Part shown: positions 1-8,969 of the stretch, piece after piece | How the letters are laid out: every line of letters begins with the position of its first letter | Numbering within the stretch: position 1 is the stretch's first letter | Origin: Citrobacter sp. Res13-Sevr-PEB04-36 | GTDB taxonomy: Bacteria > Pseudomonadota > Gammaproteobacteria > Enterobacterales > Enterobacteriaceae | Reading direction: 5' to 3' | Assembly (NCBI RefSeq): GCF_015672735.1 | Contig: NZ_JADABY010000070.1 | Span: forward strand, 1-64,000 | Length of the DNA stretch: 64,000 nt | Notes under the pieces: model-generated | Told to the model about the DNA's origin: nothing | Databases searched by the model: none | What the model saw: the letters and a program-made list of their open reading frames with translations, nothing else | Program-made: the position numbers and the translations under genes

Positions 1-1678
1 TCAGGCGATTGGCGATACCACCGCCGCACGGTTAAACCTGATGGGTGAGAAAACGCACGATGCCGGGCGCGATAACGTTAAAAATGAACGTTACGGCGTG
101 GCCCCGTCCATCGCCTTTGGTTTAGGCACCGAAAACCGGCTGTATCTGAACTATTTGCACGTCACCCAGCACAACACGCCGGACGGGGGCATTCCCACCA
201 TCGGCCTGCCGGGGTACTCCGCACCTTCTGCGGGGACTTCCGCCCTGAACCATTCAGGGAAAGTGGATACGCATAATTTCTACGGCACTGACTCAGATTA
301 CGACGACTCGACGACCGACACCGCGACGATGCGCTTTGAGCATGATCTGAACGACAGCACCACTATTCGCAACACCACGCGCTGGTCACGTGTCAAACAA
401 GATTATCTGATGACAGCGGTGATGGGCGGGGCGTCAAATATCACGCAGCCAACCAGCAGCGTGGACACCTGGACCTGGTCGCGTCTGGCCAATACCAAAG
501 ATGTCAGCAACAAAATCCTCACCAACCAGACCAACCTGACCTCAAAATTTTATACCGGCGCCATCGGCCATGACATCAGCACCGGCGTAGAGTTTACCCG
601 CGAAACGCAGACCAACTACGGCGTAGTACCGATCACGCCGCCGCCGGTGAATATTTACCATCCCAACAGCAACGTCAGCGTGGGTGGATTAAACCGTAAC
701 GGAGCTAACGCCAACGGCCAGACCGATACCTTCGGCATTTATGCGTTTGATACGTTGCAAATTACCCGTGAATTTGAACTGAACGGCGGCATTCGCCTCG
801 ATAACTACCGCACCGAGTATGACAGCGCCACCGCATGCGGTGCATCCGGTCGTGGCGCCGTTGCGTGCCCGGCAGGCGTAGCCAAAGGATCACCGGTCAC
901 CACCGTTGATACCGCTAAATCCGGTAATCTGGTGAACTGGAAAGCGGGTGCACTTTATCATCTGACGGATAACGGCAACGTTTACATTAACTATGCCGTC
1001 TCGCAACAACCGCCGGGTGGCAACAATTTTGCCCTCGCCCAGAGCGGTACCGGCAACAGCGCCAACCGTACCGATTTTAAACCGCAAAAAGCAAAGACCA
1101 GCGAAATTGGCACCAAATGGGAAGTACTGGATAAGCGCCTGCTGTTAACCGCCGCGATTTTCCGCACCGACATTGAGAACGAGGTCGAGCAGAACGACGA
1201 CGGTACCTATTCTCAGTATGGGGAGAAACGCGTTGAAGGGTACGAACTGTCGGTTGCCGGCAACATTACCCCGGCATGGCAGGTGATTGGCGGCTATACC
1301 CAACAGCGCGCCACGGTCCATAACGGCAAAGATGTCGCCCAGGATGGTTCATCCTCTCTGCCGTATACCCCGGAACACGCGTTCACCCTGTGGAGTCAGT
1401 ATCAGGCCACGGATGATATCTCCGTTGGCGCAGGCGCACGCTACGTGGGCAGTATGCATCGCGGCGCGGACGGCGCGGTGGGCACGCCATCCTTTACTGA
1501 AAGCTACTGGGTCGCGGATGCCAAACTGGGATATCGCGTAAACCGCAACCTCGATTTCCAGCTTAACGTCTACAACCTGTTTGACACCGATTATGTCTCC
1601 TCGATCAACAAGAGCGGATACCGTTACCATCCGGGTGAGCCGAGAACCTTCCTGCTCACCGCCAATATGCATTTCTGA
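1..1678 (+). CDS. fiu: TonB-dependent catecholate siderophore receptor Fiu, C-terminal part
   Basis: Outer-membrane TonB-dependent receptor for iron complexes of catechol compounds. The window opens inside the gene: codons are in frame from base 2, and about 558 residues of the roughly 760 of the family remain, so the signal peptide, TonB box and most of the plug domain lie outside. What is left is beta-barrel, with alternating aromatic strands and a terminal phenylalanine (ending in NMHF), the usual C-terminal signal for outer-membrane insertion. Sequence closely matches E. coli Fiu as I remember it, for example NGGIRLDNY and the NYAVSQQPPGGNN segment. ybiX follows 43 bp downstream and is probably cotranscribed. 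Fur control is expected for the family, but the promoter is not in the window. Confidence 0.95.
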   Translation, partial: QAIGDTTAARLNLMGEKTHDAGRDNVKNERYGVAPSIAFGLGTENRLYLNYLHVTQHNTPDGGIPTIGLPGYSAPSAGTSALNHSGKVDTHNFYGTDSDYDDSTTDTATMRFEHDLNDSTTIRNTTRWSRVKQDYLMTAVMGGASNITQPTSSVDTWTWSRLANTKDVSNKILTNQTNLTSKFYTGAIGHDISTGVEFTRETQTNYGVVPITPPPVNIYHPNSNVSVGGLNRNGANANGQTDTFGIYAFDTLQITREFELNGGIRLDNYRTEYDSATACGASGRGAVACPAGVAKGSPVTTVDTAKSGNLVNWKAGALYHLTDNGNVYINYAVSQQPPGGNNFALAQSGTGNSANRTDFKPQKAKTSEIGTKWEVLDKRLLLTAAIFRTDIENEVEQNDDGTYSQYGEKRVEGYELSVAGNITPAWQVIGGYTQQRATVHNGKDVAQDGSSSLPYTPEHAFTLWSQYQATDDISVGAGARYVGSMHRGADGAVGTPSFTESYWVADAKLGYRVNRNLDFQLNVYNLFDTDYVSSINKSGYRYHPGEPRTFLLTANMHF

Positions 1679-1686
1679 TTCATTGG

Positions 1687-1704
1687 GTGGGGCGCAAGCC
1701 CCAC
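1687..1704 (+). other. Intercistronic stem-loop between fiu and ybiX
   Basis: A 7-bp stem (GTGGGGC / GCCCCAC) closed by a GCAA tetraloop sits just after the fiu stop. No uridine run follows; the next bases lead straight into the AGGAG ribosome-binding site of ybiX. It may stabilise the fiu mRNA end or attenuate transcription rather than end it. Confidence 0.5.
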
Positions 1705-1721
1705 TTTAAGGAGAAACACTG

Positions 1722-2399
1722 ATGATGTACCACATTCCTGGCGTCTTATCGCCGCACGACGTTGCCTGGTTTCGCGAACAGTTGGACGCCGCCGAGTGGA
1801 TAGATGGCCGCGCCACCACCGGCGCTCAGGGCGCCCAGGTCAAACATAACCAGCAGATTGATGCGCATAGCGAACGCTATGCAGTTTTACAGAAAGAGGT
1901 GCTAGCCGCCGTGAACAGCAGCGCGCTGTTCTTTGCCGCAGCATTACCAAAAATGCTTTCCGAGCCGTTGTTCAATCGTTATCAGAACCATGAGACCTAC
2001 GGTTTTCACGTCGATGGCGCGGTACGAAGCCACCCGGAAAGCGGCTGGATGCGTACCGACCTTTCCGCCACATTATTCTTAAGCGACCCCGACAGCTATG
2101 AGGGCGGGGAGTTACGAGTCAATGATACTTACGGTCAGCATGCGGTCAAACTCCCGGCGGGTGATCTGGTGCTCTACCCTTCCAGCAGCCTGCATTGCGT
2201 TTCACCGGTGACGCGCGGCGTTCGCGTGGCGTCGTTTATGTGGATCCAGTCGATGATCCGTGACGATAAAAAACGCGCCATGCTCTTTGAATTGGATAAG
2301 AACATCCAGTCCCTGAAAACTAATCACGGAGAAAGTGCTGAGATCCTGTCACTGCTCAATCTCTACCATAATCTGCTGCGCGAATGGTCTGAAATCTGA
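1722..2399 (+). CDS. ybiX: PKHD-type Fe(II)/2-oxoglutarate hydroxylase YbiX
   Basis: Putative iron- and 2-oxoglutarate-dependent dioxygenase, 225 residues, the same length as the E. coli protein. The iron-binding facial triad is visible as H96-x-D98 (in YGFHVDG) and H158 (in SLHCVSPV), with R168 as the likely 2-oxoglutarate ligand. The start is preceded by AAGGAG about 8 bp upstream; the second ATG directly after it is an alternative. It follows fiu closely, which suggests a role linked to iron or siderophore metabolism, but the substrate is unknown. Confidence 0.93.
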   Translation: MMYHIPGVLSPHDVAWFREQLDAAEWIDGRATTGAQGAQVKHNQQIDAHSERYAVLQKEVLAAVNSSALFFAAALPKMLSEPLFNRYQNHETYGFHVDGAVRSHPESGWMRTDLSATLFLSDPDSYEGGELRVNDTYGQHAVKLPAGDLVLYPSSSLHCVSPVTRGVRVASFMWIQSMIRDDKKRAMLFELDKNIQSLKTNHGESAEILSLLNLYHNLLREWSEI

Positions 2400-2476
2400 C
2401 GGTGCGCTTGTGCGTTCGTTTTTCGCCCATATCATTCACTATAATTATTATAAAAACTGAATGTACGGAGGGGGCT

Positions 2477-2743
2477 ATGGCATCCGGATGGGCAAATGAC
2501 GACGCAGTGAACGAACAGATCAACAATACTATTGAAGATGCTGTCGCCCGCGCCCGTGGCTAATTACCTACGGGTGAAAGTCTGTATGAATGCGAAGAAT
2601 GTGGCATTTCTATCCCTCAGGCACGGCGAGAGGCGGTACCCGGGGTGCGTTTATGTATCACCTGCCAGCAGGATAAAGATTCAAATAACAACGCATATCC
2701 AGGATATAATCGCAGAGGTTCGAAAGACAGCCAGCTACGCTGA
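2477..2743 (+). pseudogene. ybiI: ybiI (DksA/TraR-type zinc-finger protein) interrupted by an ochre codon
   Basis: The 88-codon frame starting MASGWANDDAVNEQI matches E. coli YbiI from end to end, but codon 29 is TAA (2561-2563), where E. coli has GAA as I recall. The frame then runs on without other lesions through the C4 zinc finger (cysteines in CEECGI and CITC) to a TGA. One base change therefore explains the break. A GGAGG ribosome-binding site lies just before the ATG. Unless the stop is read through or bypassed, only a 28-residue peptide without the zinc finger is made. The intact downstream frame points to a recent mutation or a sequencing error. Confidence 0.85.
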
Positions 2744-3044
2744 CCCTTCTTTACCTAAAGTTTCAGCGCATACAGTTTCCTTTACGAGCACGGTTTTTCG
2801 CAACGGGTGTAGCAAAATGTGCCGTTGTCGCGGGCTCCGTAAAGCGCAATGACAAGAACTGTAAATCCGCCTCGCGAATTTATTAATATTCAATAAGTTA
2901 TTTGTCATTCAGTTTTTTTGATTGATGCCGTCAATTCTATTCGATTTTCTCTCACATAAAAAAACGTGATACTTCTCACATCGACAGAACAACGTCTACC
3001 TAACAAAACAACTGACTAACAGAATAACCTGCGAGAGATTAATC
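2744..3044 (+). other. Intergenic region upstream of ybiJ
   Basis: About 300 bp without a convincing gene. It is AT-rich towards its right end and must hold the ybiJ promoter. A GAGAG stretch about 10 bp before the ybiJ ATG can serve as ribosome-binding site. I see no clear terminator for ybiI and no recognisable operator. Confidence 0.5.
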
Positions 3045-3305
3045 ATGAAAAATATCAAATATGCTGTTGCTGCCATCGCCCTGTCTACCCTGTCATTTGG
3101 CGCTTTCGCTGCCGAGCCCGTTACCTCCACTCAGGCACAAAGCATGAATAAAGTGGGTGTGGTATCCGCTGATGGCGCCAGCACGCTGGATGGCCTGGAA
3201 GCCAAACTGGCTGAAAAAGCTGCCGCTGCAGGTGCAAGTGGCTACAGCATTACCTCCGCTGTCGGCAAAGACAAAATGAGCGGCACTGCGGTTATCTACA
3301 AATAA
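3045..3305 (+). CDS. ybiJ: YbiJ, small secreted DUF1471 (YhcN/BhsA-like) protein
   Basis: An 86-residue periplasmic or surface protein of the DUF1471 family, whose members (BhsA, McbA, YhcN) respond to acid, metal, peroxide or biofilm conditions. Residues 1-22 are a signal peptide ending in GAFA before AEPVT. The mature part has the family core: KVGVVSADGAS, the LAEKAAAAGASGY helix, and an end in GTAVIYK. It is followed by a strong terminator, so it is probably a single-gene unit. Identity as YbiJ rather than McbA rests on position beside ybiI and on sequence. Precise role unknown. Confidence 0.9.
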   Translation: MKNIKYAVAAIALSTLSFGAFAAEPVTSTQAQSMNKVGVVSADGASTLDGLEAKLAEKAAAAGASGYSITSAVGKDKMSGTAVIYK

Positions 3306-3370
3306 CCGACGAATTACCTGCACGACCCAATGCTCCAACCCTCATTGACCCTGTTTGTTACCCTTTGTTT

Positions 3371-3398
3371 GCCCGTCCACTGGACGGGCTTTTTTTTT
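3371..3398 (+). terminator. Rho-independent terminator after ybiJ
   Basis: An 8-bp GC-rich stem (GCCCGTCC / GGACGGGC) with a short loop is followed by nine T residues on the plus strand, 65 bp after the ybiJ stop. Confidence 0.9.
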
Positions 3399-3471
3399 GC
3401 TTACGGCTTGAGCTGATGACATCCCGTCAGCAACGCCGGGTCTGACAGGCCCACCAGGGAGAGCAAGGGCA

Positions 3472-4440
3472 TTAGAAGCACTGGTCGACGCGGGTAAATC
3501 CATCAGACAGGGTTTCAACTTCGCCGGTTGCCACCAGGCAGCAGGCCATCTGAATCTTCAACGAGGCCGGTACCGGCTCACTTCCGGCCAGACAACGCTC
3601 TATCCAGCGCGCGGTGGTTTCTGGATCTTTTGCCACCGGCAGCGGCACTGGCTCGTCAGGCATCTCGCTCTGGCGGTCCTGCAGCACCCGTACACCAGAA
3701 TGGTCTATCAGGCTGATCTGCGGGCAACGCTGGGGGTTGGCGTACACCTCCCCTTCCGTGCCGTGCATCAGCAGGCCGCGCCCGCCGATATCACCAAAGA
3801 ATTTCGCTACCCGCGACACGTACTCCGGGTGCGAAACGCTGGCAAGGCGCAGTGCGGCATCTTCAGCAAACGGCGTGGCTAATTTCGCCAGCGTATGCGC
3901 ACTGTTGCGTACGCCCATCCGCCAGCGCATCGCCAGCTGTTTCTCCAGCGGCGGGCACAGCGCGCTCACCGGGATAAACACCGGTTCATGCCCCTCAAGT
4001 TTAGCCTGCGCTTGCCCGGCATGCAGGGTAGGCGCAATCCCCATCAGCTCAAAAATAGTTTCCGTCAGCACACGAGTTGGATCTTCGCTCACCCCGTGCA
4101 CCACGACCGGGAACCCCAGCTTATGCAGCAAAATAGCCAGCAGCGGTGTCAGGTTAGCCTGCTTGCGCGCACCGTTGTAGCTGGGAATGACGATAGGCAT
4201 CGGTTTGGCAACGGGCGGCGTCAGGCGAAGGGTATGGTTTTGCATTGCCTCATAAAAGCCCAGCATTTCTGCCTCACCTTCCCCTTTAATACGCAGCGCA
4301 ATTAGTACGCCGCCCATCTCAAGGTCTGGCACGTCGCCGTTCAACATGTGGGTATACAGTCCGCGAGCAGTATCCTGGTCCAGGTCACGCGCGTGATTTT
4401 TACCTCGTCCAATCTCTTTGATGATTTTGCGGTAATCCAT
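3472..4440 (-). CDS. ybiB: YbiB, TrpD2-family nucleic-acid-binding protein
   Basis: A 322-residue member of the anthranilate phosphoribosyltransferase-like (TrpD2) family. It has the N-terminal helical domain (residues 1-70) and an alpha/beta domain with the IPSYNGARKQANLTPLLA segment near 90-110. E. coli YbiB lacks the Trp enzyme activity and is reported to bind nucleic acids. The ATG begins 30 bp after the dinG stop on the same strand, so it is likely in one operon with dinG and under the same LexA control. In E. coli K-12 ybiC lies between ybiJ and ybiB; it is absent here. Confidence 0.93.
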   Translation of the reverse strand: MDYRKIIKEIGRGKNHARDLDQDTARGLYTHMLNGDVPDLEMGGVLIALRIKGEGEAEMLGFYEAMQNHTLRLTPPVAKPMPIVIPSYNGARKQANLTPLLAILLHKLGFPVVVHGVSEDPTRVLTETIFELMGIAPTLHAGQAQAKLEGHEPVFIPVSALCPPLEKQLAMRWRMGVRNSAHTLAKLATPFAEDAALRLASVSHPEYVSRVAKFFGDIGGRGLLMHGTEGEVYANPQRCPQISLIDHSGVRVLQDRQSEMPDEPVPLPVAKDPETTARWIERCLAGSEPVPASLKIQMACCLVATGEVETLSDGFTRVDQCF

Positions 4441-4469
4441 CGATAACTCCTTGCCTGTTGCTCACATCG

Positions 4470-6620
4470 TTAACGCCGACGGCGGCGTGTAGGTTTCGCT
4501 TTTTCTTTTGGTTTTACTATAACGTCTGGCACACCAGGTTGCTCTATCGGAAATATGGGTAACGCATTCAGTAAACGCTGACCATAGTTTTTGGTCAATA
4601 AACGCTTGTCGTAAATCACTACTTCGCCCCAGCAACCGTGACTACGAATGAGTCGCCCAACCTGCTGAATCAAATTGAACGATGCCGCAGGTAAACTCTG
4701 CACCTCAAAGGGATAGCGGTTCAGGCTTTTCAGCCACTCGCCCTCGGTCACCACCACCGGGCTGTCGATAGGAGGAAACGCAATTTTGTGAATATGTACC
4801 TGCGTCAACAGGTCGCCTTTCAAATCGAGGCCCTCGGCAAAAGACTGCAGCCCAACCAGCACGCTACGCTCGCCGTTTTGCACCCGCTTGCGGTGCAGTT
4901 CCACCAGTCGGTAACGCGGCTGATCGCCCTGCACCAGCAACAGAAGACGCAGATCGGTCACGTGTTCAAGAAAACGCTGCATCGCCCGACCACTGGCAAA
5001 GAGCACCAGCATGCCCTGATGTTTTTTACTTTCCACCTGTTCGCGGAAATAGGCCGCCATTTCGGCAATATGCTGTTCTTCGTTCTCCATCAACGGTTCG
5101 TAACGCATCTGCGGAATGACAATTTTGCCTTGCTCGACATGATTAAACGGCGAGTCCAGCGCCACAAAACGGTCCCCCGCTTTTTCTTTCAGGCCGCTCA
5201 TCTCCTGCAGGCGCGAAAAACTGTTGAGCGAGCGTAAGGTGGCTGAAGTGACGATAATATGCGGCACGCTGCGCCACAGCAGACGCTCGAGCTGATCGCT
5301 GACGCGGATCCCCACGCAGTGGAACCAGACATGGGGCTGTCCGTCACGCACGTCACGCGTCACCCATTTGGTCACCGGCGCGCCTGATGACTGCGCCAGT
5401 GAAGCCAGGCGCCACAGTTTACTTTGCGCTTCAAACATACCCAGCGCCCGGTTCATCTGCAAAATAACCCGATGCAGACGCACGATATCGTGGCTGCCGG
5501 TTTTTTCGCTGAGATCGTTGAGGAACAGTTCCGCCAGACCGCGTAGCATCTCGGTGAGCTTCGCCAGACGCTGACAAATCTCCATCACTTCCGCAGGCAA
5601 CTCGCCCATTGCAAAGCGGTGTTCGGCTTCCTGCGTGGCGGGCAGGTACAGATTGAGGATGTTGTTTAGTGAGGCTATCAGCTCATACAGCTCTTCACAG
5701 TGGGCGTTCAGGCGTTCTGGATTGGCCAACGGCGGCGTGGTTTTCGGGCGAAACTGCTCCAGGCAGGTCGCCACTAGTTTGCTGAATAAATCCAGCTGCA
5801 GCCGATACCAGGGGGCGGTGATCTCGGCGCTCATTTCCAGCGCATCGCGCGCAACGTCCGGCAGGTGATGGCCTTCATCGAGCACCAGCAGCAGGTTTTT
5901 TGGCTCTGGCAGGACGGCCTCGCTCTCCATGGCCGCCATCACTAACGCATGGTTTGCCACTACCACTTCGGCTTCCTGGATTTCACGCCGGGCAACAAAA
6001 AACGGGCATTCACGGTAATAGTGACAGTTACGGTTCAGACAGCTGGCTTTATCAGTGCTCAGACGCTGCCAGAGTCCATCATCAATGGCGATATCGGTGT
6101 GATCGCGCAACCCGTCCCATTTGTAGGTATCGAGGTCGCCTTTGAGCCTGGCGCAGCGTTTTTGTTCTTCCTGGTTGTTGGGCGTCAGATCATCATCGAG
6201 AAACGCCAGCAGATCCTGCTGATTAGGTTCGGTACTGGCCAACGCCGCTAAATTACGCGGGCAGACATAGCGCCCGCGTCCAAACGCGGCGGTAAATCGC
6301 AGATCGGGGATAATTTTGCGCAGCAGCGGCAGGTCTTTACTGTAGATCTGATCCTGCAACGCAACGTTGGCGGTACTGACCACCAGCGTCTTTTGTTCTT
6401 CACGGGCAATGGCAATCCCCGGAATTAAATAGGAGAGCGTTTTCCCGACGCCGGTCGGCGCTTCGATAGCCAGATGTCGCCCGTCTTCCCCAGCCAGCGT
6501 TTTCGCGACATCAGCAATCATCTGCCGCTGCGGCGCACGGGGGATAAAGTCGGGGATCTGTTCCTGAAGCGCCTTATACCAGGCGGCAATTTGCGCTTTC
6601 AGCGCCGCTGTTAATGCCAT
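4470..6620 (-). CDS. dinG: ATP-dependent DNA helicase DinG
   Basis: Superfamily 2 helicase of the XPD/DinG type, unwinding 5'-to-3' and acting on D-loops, R-loops and damaged DNA in the SOS response. 716 residues, the E. coli length. Walker A is at 54-61 (APTGVGKT) and the DEGH box lies in LVLDEGHHL. Four cysteines for the [4Fe-4S] cluster are visible: one in RYVCPRN near 120, and three in the CLNRNCHYYREC stretch near 194-205. Helicase motif VI is QVGRLIRS near 660. The tail is basic (TRRRRR). A LexA-like box lies directly upstream. Confidence 0.97.
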   Translation of the reverse strand: MALTAALKAQIAAWYKALQEQIPDFIPRAPQRQMIADVAKTLAGEDGRHLAIEAPTGVGKTLSYLIPGIAIAREEQKTLVVSTANVALQDQIYSKDLPLLRKIIPDLRFTAAFGRGRYVCPRNLAALASTEPNQQDLLAFLDDDLTPNNQEEQKRCARLKGDLDTYKWDGLRDHTDIAIDDGLWQRLSTDKASCLNRNCHYYRECPFFVARREIQEAEVVVANHALVMAAMESEAVLPEPKNLLLVLDEGHHLPDVARDALEMSAEITAPWYRLQLDLFSKLVATCLEQFRPKTTPPLANPERLNAHCEELYELIASLNNILNLYLPATQEAEHRFAMGELPAEVMEICQRLAKLTEMLRGLAELFLNDLSEKTGSHDIVRLHRVILQMNRALGMFEAQSKLWRLASLAQSSGAPVTKWVTRDVRDGQPHVWFHCVGIRVSDQLERLLWRSVPHIIVTSATLRSLNSFSRLQEMSGLKEKAGDRFVALDSPFNHVEQGKIVIPQMRYEPLMENEEQHIAEMAAYFREQVESKKHQGMLVLFASGRAMQRFLEHVTDLRLLLLVQGDQPRYRLVELHRKRVQNGERSVLVGLQSFAEGLDLKGDLLTQVHIHKIAFPPIDSPVVVTEGEWLKSLNRYPFEVQSLPAASFNLIQQVGRLIRSHGCWGEVVIYDKRLLTKNYGQRLLNALPIFPIEQPGVPDVIVKPKEKAKPTRRRRR

Positions 6621-6634
6621 GAGAAAACCTGAAG

Positions 6635-6654
6635 TACTGTATAAACAGCCACTA
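6635..6654 (-). promoter_or_regulatory. LexA (SOS) box of dinG
   Basis: The minus-strand sequence TAGTGGCTGTTTATACAGTA lies 15 bp before the dinG ATG. The right half (TATACAGTA) fits the LexA consensus; the left half is degenerate, as in E. coli dinG, which I recall as TATTGGCTGTTTATACAGTA. LexA repression is inferred. Confidence 0.75.
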
Positions 6655-6680
6655 TTGTGGCACTTTCTGATTCGCGTCGC

Positions 6681-6710
6681 AAAAAAAAAGCCCGGCTATT
6701 CGGCCGGGCT
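6681..6710 (-). terminator. Rho-independent terminator of rhlE
   Basis: Read on the minus strand, the stem AGCCCGGC / GCCGGGCT with loop CGAATA is followed by a run of T residues (a nine-A run on the plus strand). It lies 6 bp after the rhlE stop and separates rhlE from the dinG promoter. Confidence 0.9.
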
Positions 6711-6715
6711 CGCAA

Positions 6716-8062
6716 TTACTGCGCTGAAGACGGTCTGCGCGGACGGCGCGGCGGACGCGGCTTATCGCCTGCCGGTTTGCCTTCGCTATTACGCGGTTTC
6801 GCTTTTGGCGCACCGCCGTCCTGGCGACGCGGCTGCTGACCACGGCCTGCTCCGCCTTGCCCACGACCACCGCCGCCGCCACGCTGCTGGCGTCCGTTCT
6901 GGATTGGCTCGGCTTTGATCGACGGGTCCGGCGCATAGCCATCAACGGCAATACGTGGGATCTCTTTTTTCAGCAGCTTCTCGATGTCATGCAGCAGCTT
7001 ATGCTCATCAACACACACCAGAGACAGCGCTTCACCGGTTGCCGCAGCACGACCGGTACGTCCAATGCGGTGAACGTAGTCTTCCGGGACGTTTGGCAGC
7101 TCGTAGTTCACCACGTGCGGCAGCTCTTCAATGTCCAGCCCGCGAGCCGCGATGTCGGTCGCCACCAGCACGCGAATATCGCCGGATTTAAAATCGGCCA
7201 GCGCACGCGTACGCGCACCCTGCGATTTGTTACCGTGGATTGCCGCGCTACGAATGCCGTCTTTATTCAGCTGTTCTGCCAGGTGGTTGGCGCCATGTTT
7301 GGTACGGGTAAAGACCAGCACCTGCTGCCAGTTACCCTGGCCAATCATCTGTGACAGCAATTCACGTTTACGTTTTTTATCCACAAAGTGAACGAGCTGG
7401 CTGACCTGCTCAGACGCGGTATTACGACGCGCAACTTCAATTTCCAGCGGGTTATGCAGCAGTTTTTCTGCCAGCGACTTAATGTCGTCAGAAAACGTTG
7501 CAGAGAACAGCAGGTTTTGACGTTTAGCCGGCAGTTTAGCCAGGACGCGACGAATATCATGGATAAAGCCCATATCCAACATACGGTCCGCTTCATCCAG
7601 TACCAGGATCTCAACCTGATCCAGTTTCACCGCGTTTTGATGTTCCAGATCGAGTAAACGACCCGGCGTTGCCACCAGCACATCCACGCCACTGCGCAGT
7701 TTCATCATCTGCGGGTTAATGCTTACGCCGCCGAAAACGACCAGCGAGCGAACGTTCAGATACTTACTGTAATCGCGGACGTTTTCGCCAATTTGTGCCG
7801 CCAGCTCGCGGGTTGGCGTCAGGATCAGCGCACGCACCGGACGACGGCTTTTACCATGCGGCTGATGGGTAATGAGGTGTTGTAACAGCGGCAGGGTAAA
7901 ACCTGCCGTTTTACCCGTACCGGTCTGGGCGCTGGCCATCAGATCGCGGCCTTCCAGCACGGCGGGGATTGCCTGCTGCTGAATAGGGGTAGGTTCACGG
8001 TAGCCCTGCTCGGCAACGGCGCGCAAAATTTCAGGGTCTAAACCAAGGGAATCAAAAGACAT
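6716..8062 (-). CDS. rhlE: ATP-dependent RNA helicase RhlE
   Basis: DEAD-box RNA helicase of 448 residues, involved in RNA turnover and 50S ribosome assembly in E. coli. Seen in order: Q motif region ([13 protein letters not shown], near 20-32), Walker A AQTGTGKT (near 44-51), DEAD box in [11 protein letters not shown] (near 155), SAT motif (near 188), and HRIGRTGRA near 330. The last 60 residues are rich in Gly, Arg and Gln ([11 protein letters not shown]), a typical low-complexity RNA-binding tail that varies in length between species. cecR lies divergently upstream. In E. coli CecR also acts on rhlE, which fits the palindrome found between the two genes. Confidence 0.96.
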   Translation of the reverse strand: MSFDSLGLDPEILRAVAEQGYREPTPIQQQAIPAVLEGRDLMASAQTGTGKTAGFTLPLLQHLITHQPHGKSRRPVRALILTPTRELAAQIGENVRDYSKYLNVRSLVVFGGVSINPQMMKLRSGVDVLVATPGRLLDLEHQNAVKLDQVEILVLDEADRMLDMGFIHDIRRVLAKLPAKRQNLLFSATFSDDIKSLAEKLLHNPLEIEVARRNTASEQVSQLVHFVDKKRKRELLSQMIGQGNWQQVLVFTRTKHGANHLAEQLNKDGIRSAAIHGNKSQGARTRALADFKSGDIRVLVATDIAARGLDIEELPHVVNYELPNVPEDYVHRIGRTGRAAATGEALSLVCVDEHKLLHDIEKLLKKEIPRIAVDGYAPDPSIKAEPIQNGRQQRGGGGGRGQGGAGRGQQPRRQDGGAPKAKPRNSEGKPAGDKPRPPRRPRRPSSAQ

Positions 8063-8256
8063 AACTACTCCGAACCGCCCTGACCGTTACCGGTGTCGTT
8101 TTCAGGACGATACTCGCAAAAGAGATGACAAAAACCACAATGTCATGAAGGGGCGGAGTGTAGCAGTTTTTGTGATGTACCGCATAAATTATCCCGCCAG
8201 CCGCGAAAAACAAAATAAACCACCAGACTGGACAAGTGCAGATATCAGTCATAATC

Positions 8257-8276
8257 TTAATCAATCGATTGATTAA
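8257..8276. promoter_or_regulatory. Perfect 20-bp palindrome, probable CecR operator
   Basis: TTAATCAATCGATTGATTAA is its own reverse complement. It ends 15 bp before the cecR ATG, in the divergent region shared with rhlE. A TetR-family regulator encoded next to a perfect palindrome is the standard autoregulation layout. Binding by CecR is inferred. Confidence 0.75.
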
Positions 8277-8291
8277 TTATTTGGTCGTGCC

Positions 8292-8969
8292 ATGAATACT
8301 TCCACCATGACAACCAAAGGTGAACAGGCAAAGAACCAGCTTATTGCCGCCGCGCTGGCGCAGTTTGGTGAGTATGGTCTGCACGCAACAACGCGTGATA
8401 TTGCCGCCCAGGCCGGACAGAACATCGCCGCAATTACCTACTATTTTGGTTCAAAAGAGGATTTATATCTCGCCTGCGCCCAGTGGATTGCGGATTTTAT
8501 CGGTTCACAGTTTCGCCCCCATGCTGAAGAAGCCGAGCGCCTGTTTGCCCAACCCGAGCCAGACCGGGCCGCCATGCGCGAACTGATCCTGCGTGCCTGC
8601 AAAAACATGATCATGCTGTTAACCCAGGATGACACGGTTAACCTGAGCAAATTTATTTCGCGCGAACAGCTCTCCCCCACCACAGCCTATCAGCTGGTGC
8701 ATGACCAGGTGATCAACCCGCTGCATAGCCACCTGACTCGCCTGATTGCCGCTTATACGGGTCGCGATGCCAATGACACCCAAATGATCCTGCATACCCA
8801 CGCCATATTGGGTGAAGTGCTGGCCTTCCGTTTGGGTAAAGAAACCATTCTGTTGCGCACGGGTTGGTCACAATTCGATGCGGATAAAACCGCGCTTATT
8901 GAACACACGATCACCTGTCACATCGATCTTATTCTGCAAGGTTTAACGCAAAGGAGTCTGGAGTCATGA
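8292..8969 (+). CDS. cecR: TetR-family transcriptional regulator CecR (YbiH)
   Basis: A 225-residue TetR repressor. The N-terminal HTH spans roughly residues 12-60 ([26 protein letters not shown]). The rest is the all-helical ligand and dimer domain (DUF1956 type). In E. coli it controls ybhGFSR and rhlE and affects sensitivity to cefoperazone and chloramphenicol. The stop overlaps the ybhG start by 4 bp (ATGA), so it leads the exporter operon. An ATG at codon 6 (MTTKGEQ) is a possible alternative start. Confidence 0.93.
   Translation: MNTSTMTTKGEQAKNQLIAAALAQFGEYGLHATTRDIAAQAGQNIAAITYYFGSKEDLYLACAQWIADFIGSQFRPHAEEAERLFAQPEPDRAAMRELILRACKNMIMLLTQDDTVNLSKFISREQLSPTTAYQLVHDQVINPLHSHLTRLIAAYTGRDANDTQMILHTHAILGEVLAFRLGKETILLRTGWSQFDADKTALIEHTITCHIDLILQGLTQRSLES

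Noticed and set aside
2532-2852. 106-codon plus-strand frame over the ybiI region
   Set aside because: It runs in a different frame from the conserved YbiI sequence and matches no family I know. The real signal is the interrupted ybiI frame.
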